A stretch of DNA of 7,668 nucleotides from an uncultured Bacilli bacterium (GTDB taxonomy: Bacteria; Bacillota_I; Bacilli_A; RF39; UBA660): contig CAJUHO010000046.1 of the NCBI GenBank assembly GCA_910586195.1, positions 1 through 7,668 on the forward strand. The letters run 5' to 3'. How positions within the stretch are numbered: position 1 is the first letter of the stretch; the number at the start of each line of letters is the position of its first letter. A program made the position numbers and the translations under genes. Positions 6,312 to 7,668 of this stretch are shown piece after piece. The notes under the pieces were generated by a model that had not been told where the DNA came from, did not search any database, and saw nothing but the letters and a program-made list of their open reading frames with translations.

Positions 6312-7668
6312 TTAATTTGAAATCGTAAATGGATTATTAATAGTACCGTTACCACCCGTAATCTTGACCGTAGATTTTAAAAACATTGCTGGACGAATAT
6401 AATGGGTTATGCTTATAACGGAAAGACCAGACCCGATTACATGCATTTCGATGCCATAATTAGTAAATAAACTTCCCGTTGTTAACCCCCAATAGTTACT
6501 CACGCTACTACTACCTTGACCAGTAGTATAATCACGCATATATAATGTAGAAGCTAACAATTCTCCATAACGAAGTAATCCCACTTTTTCTGTAGTTGTA
6601 TTACTAACCACTGTATTTCCAGTAGCCGTTGTATACTTTGCAAGACGATAATGTTCTTGTTCAATTGAATTGGTACGCCCAAGGACTCCACCTCCATTTA
6701 CATTTCCTAAGTACCAAACACCATTATTTATCATAGTTTGTTCTGAAGATGAAAAATAAGAATCTAAGAAATCATTATTTAACCAATATGCTAAAGAGGA
6801 AGTATCACTAGTTGTAAAACTATAAGAATTGCTAGAAAAATTTTTCTTTATCTCGCTTCCAGAATGTTCCTTTAATAGATAAGCAGAAGCAATTTTTGCA
6901 CTACCTTCATTTGTACTAACAATTCGATATAAGTTATTATTTGCATTAGCACTTGAACCAAATTTTACATATTCTCCGCTATATCTAGTATTAAGTCTTG
7001 TCCCCGATGCTGGTGTATCATTATCACCTGCTAAACGGTAAGGATTCGTCCTCGTTCCATTTCCACCCACAATCGAAATGGATGATTGTAAGTTAATTAC
7101 TGGTAAAAGTGCTTCTTTGTTACTTGAATTAGGTGATGAGTCGTATACATCAGTCACTACCCCTTCTGCAGAAATATAATGTACTTTATTGCGAGATGTT
7201 GTCAATAACCAACTCTTACTCTTCTTATATACCCATCCAATACACTTTTTTGCCTCATCCGCTGTTAATAGTCCTACAGCGGCCGTTACTGTGGTTCCTG
7301 CTGACCATTTACTATCAGTTTTTATAAAACTAGAATAATTCCTTAAGTTACCTAAAAAGCCATCACTACTTGTATCATTTAGCCAGGCCTTCGCATAACT
7401 TGTATTAAAATCTGAGTATCCAGTATATACACCATTAGAGTTTGCATCACCGTTTCCCTTATGGTAGGCAATATTAACCATTGGATTTTCAGTTATTAAT
7501 TTCATAGAATTATCAGAAGTATCTCTACTTACTACCCTCCACATCTTTCCTGAATACCATACATAATTATTGGGATTCGTTCCTGTTATATAATTTCCTG
7601 ATACTCCCCCTTCACTTCCTAAATTGGTAGGATTAAACACTTTATCTGCCGCCATATTTTGGATTGTC
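6312..7668 (-). CDS. Probable surface protein with two tandem GGNGT-ending domains (5' end outside window)
   Basis: The frame is open to the window edge (TIQN precedes the first ATG at 7655). That ATG has no ribosome-binding site in the 13 nt visible before it, so it is probably internal and the true start lies outside. From that ATG, 447 residues are visible, rich in Ser, Thr, Asn, Gly and Tyr, with one Cys and no membrane segment. Two diverged domain copies can be aligned. Copy 1 has SGNY at 19-22, WYSGKMWRVVS at 33-43, WLND at 91-94, VGLL at 127-130, WLLTTS at 149-154, LLPVINLQSS at 183-192 and GGNGTRTNPY at 197-206. Copy 2 has SGEY at 226-229, LYRIVS at 242-247, WLNN at 291-294, VGLL at 358-361, WGLTTG at 389-394, IRPAMFLKS at 420-428 and GGNGTINNPF at 434-443. 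Similar domains occur (my recollection) in exported, sometimes pilin-like, proteins of gut Bacillota; no catalytic motif is recognisable. Surface display is inferred from composition, since no signal peptide can be seen. Function unknown. Confidence 0.75.
   Translation of the reverse strand, partial: TIQNMAADKVFNPTNLGSEGGVSGNYITGTNPNNYVWYSGKMWRVVSRDTSDNSMKLITENPMVNIAYHKGNGDANSNGVYTGYSDFNTSYAKAWLNDTSSDGFLGNLRNYSSFIKTDSKWSAGTTVTAAVGLLTADEAKKCIGWVYKKSKSWLLTTSRNKVHYISAEGVVTDVYDSSPNSSNKEALLPVINLQSSISIVGGNGTRTNPYRLAGDNDTPASGTRLNTRYSGEYVKFGSSANANNNLYRIVSTNEGSAKIASAYLLKEHSGSEIKKNFSSNSYSFTTSDTSSLAYWLNNDFLDSYFSSSEQTMINNGVWYLGNVNGGGVLGRTNSIEQEHYRLAKYTTATGNTVVSNTTTEKVGLLRYGELLASTLYMRDYTTGQGSSSVSNYWGLTTGSLFTNYGIEMHVIGSGLSVISITHYIRPAMFLKSTVKITGGNGTINNPFTISN
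6315..6980 (-). repeat. Domain copy 2 of the surface protein
   Basis: Residues 226-447 counted from the ATG at 7655. The order of motifs matches copy 1 (SGxY, YRIVS, WLNN, VGLL, WGLTTG, RPxxxL, GGNGTINNPF). This copy is about 30 residues longer than copy 1, mostly in the central stretch 300-357, and it forms the C-terminus of the protein. Confidence 0.65.
7026..7601 (-). repeat. Domain copy 1 of the surface protein
   Basis: Residues 19-210 counted from the ATG at 7655. The copy runs from SGNYITG through the WYSGKMWRVVS and WLND motifs to the closing GGNGTRTNPYRL. The repeat is visible in the protein only; the DNA of the two copies is too diverged to be a recent duplication. Confidence 0.65.

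Noticed and set aside
7133..7327. 64-codon open frame on the plus strand
   Set aside because: It lies wholly inside the repeat-protein gene on the opposite strand, has no recognisable domain or promoter, and its composition (Leu, Tyr, Ser, Pro rich) is what the antisense of a Ser/Asn-rich gene gives.
7653..7655. ATG as the true start of the repeat protein
   Set aside because: The frame stays open upstream to the window edge and the 13 visible bases before it hold no ribosome-binding site. A secreted protein would also need a signal sequence, which the residues after this ATG do not provide.

Overview
This is an AT-rich window in which every convincing gene lies on the minus strand. It suggests a low-GC, walled bacterium of the Bacillota. 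The evidence is the base composition, an FtsW-type cell-wall polymerase, a canonical extended -10 promoter, short intergenic gaps, and a Ser/Thr/Asn-rich repeat protein of a kind I associate with uncultured gut Bacilli/Clostridia. The lineage is an inference; no rRNA or other marker gene is present.

Layout in transcription order (right to left). (1) 7668-6312: 3' part of a gene for a probable surface protein with two diverged copies of one domain, each ending in a GGNGTxxNP motif. Its 5' end lies outside the window. (2) 6311-6190: a short gap with a hairpin plus T-run that looks like a terminator. The gap is also spanned exactly by a 39-codon open frame of doubtful reality. (3) 6189-5080: complete ftsW-like SEDS glycosyltransferase gene. 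(4) 5079-4990: gap with an extended -10 promoter, a 10-bp palindrome over the expected -35 position, and a GGGG ribosome-binding site. (5) 4989-1: the first 1663 codons of a very large NdvB/Cgs-type cyclic beta-1,2-glucan synthase gene, cut off by the window edge just before its C-terminal GH94 catalytic domain.

Working together: FtsW makes septal peptidoglycan strands. The NdvB-like protein would make and cyclise a beta-1,2-glucan at the membrane. The repeat protein is probably exposed on the surface. The window therefore reads as a cell-envelope neighbourhood. The glucan synthase has its own promoter, though no strong terminator separates it from ftsW, so some read-through is plausible. I see no mobile element, CRISPR array, tRNA or rRNA. 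I also see no clearly new system; the best leads are the cyclic-glucan synthase in a Gram-positive-type genome next to ftsW, and the exactly fitting small frame with its internal hairpin upstream of ftsW.
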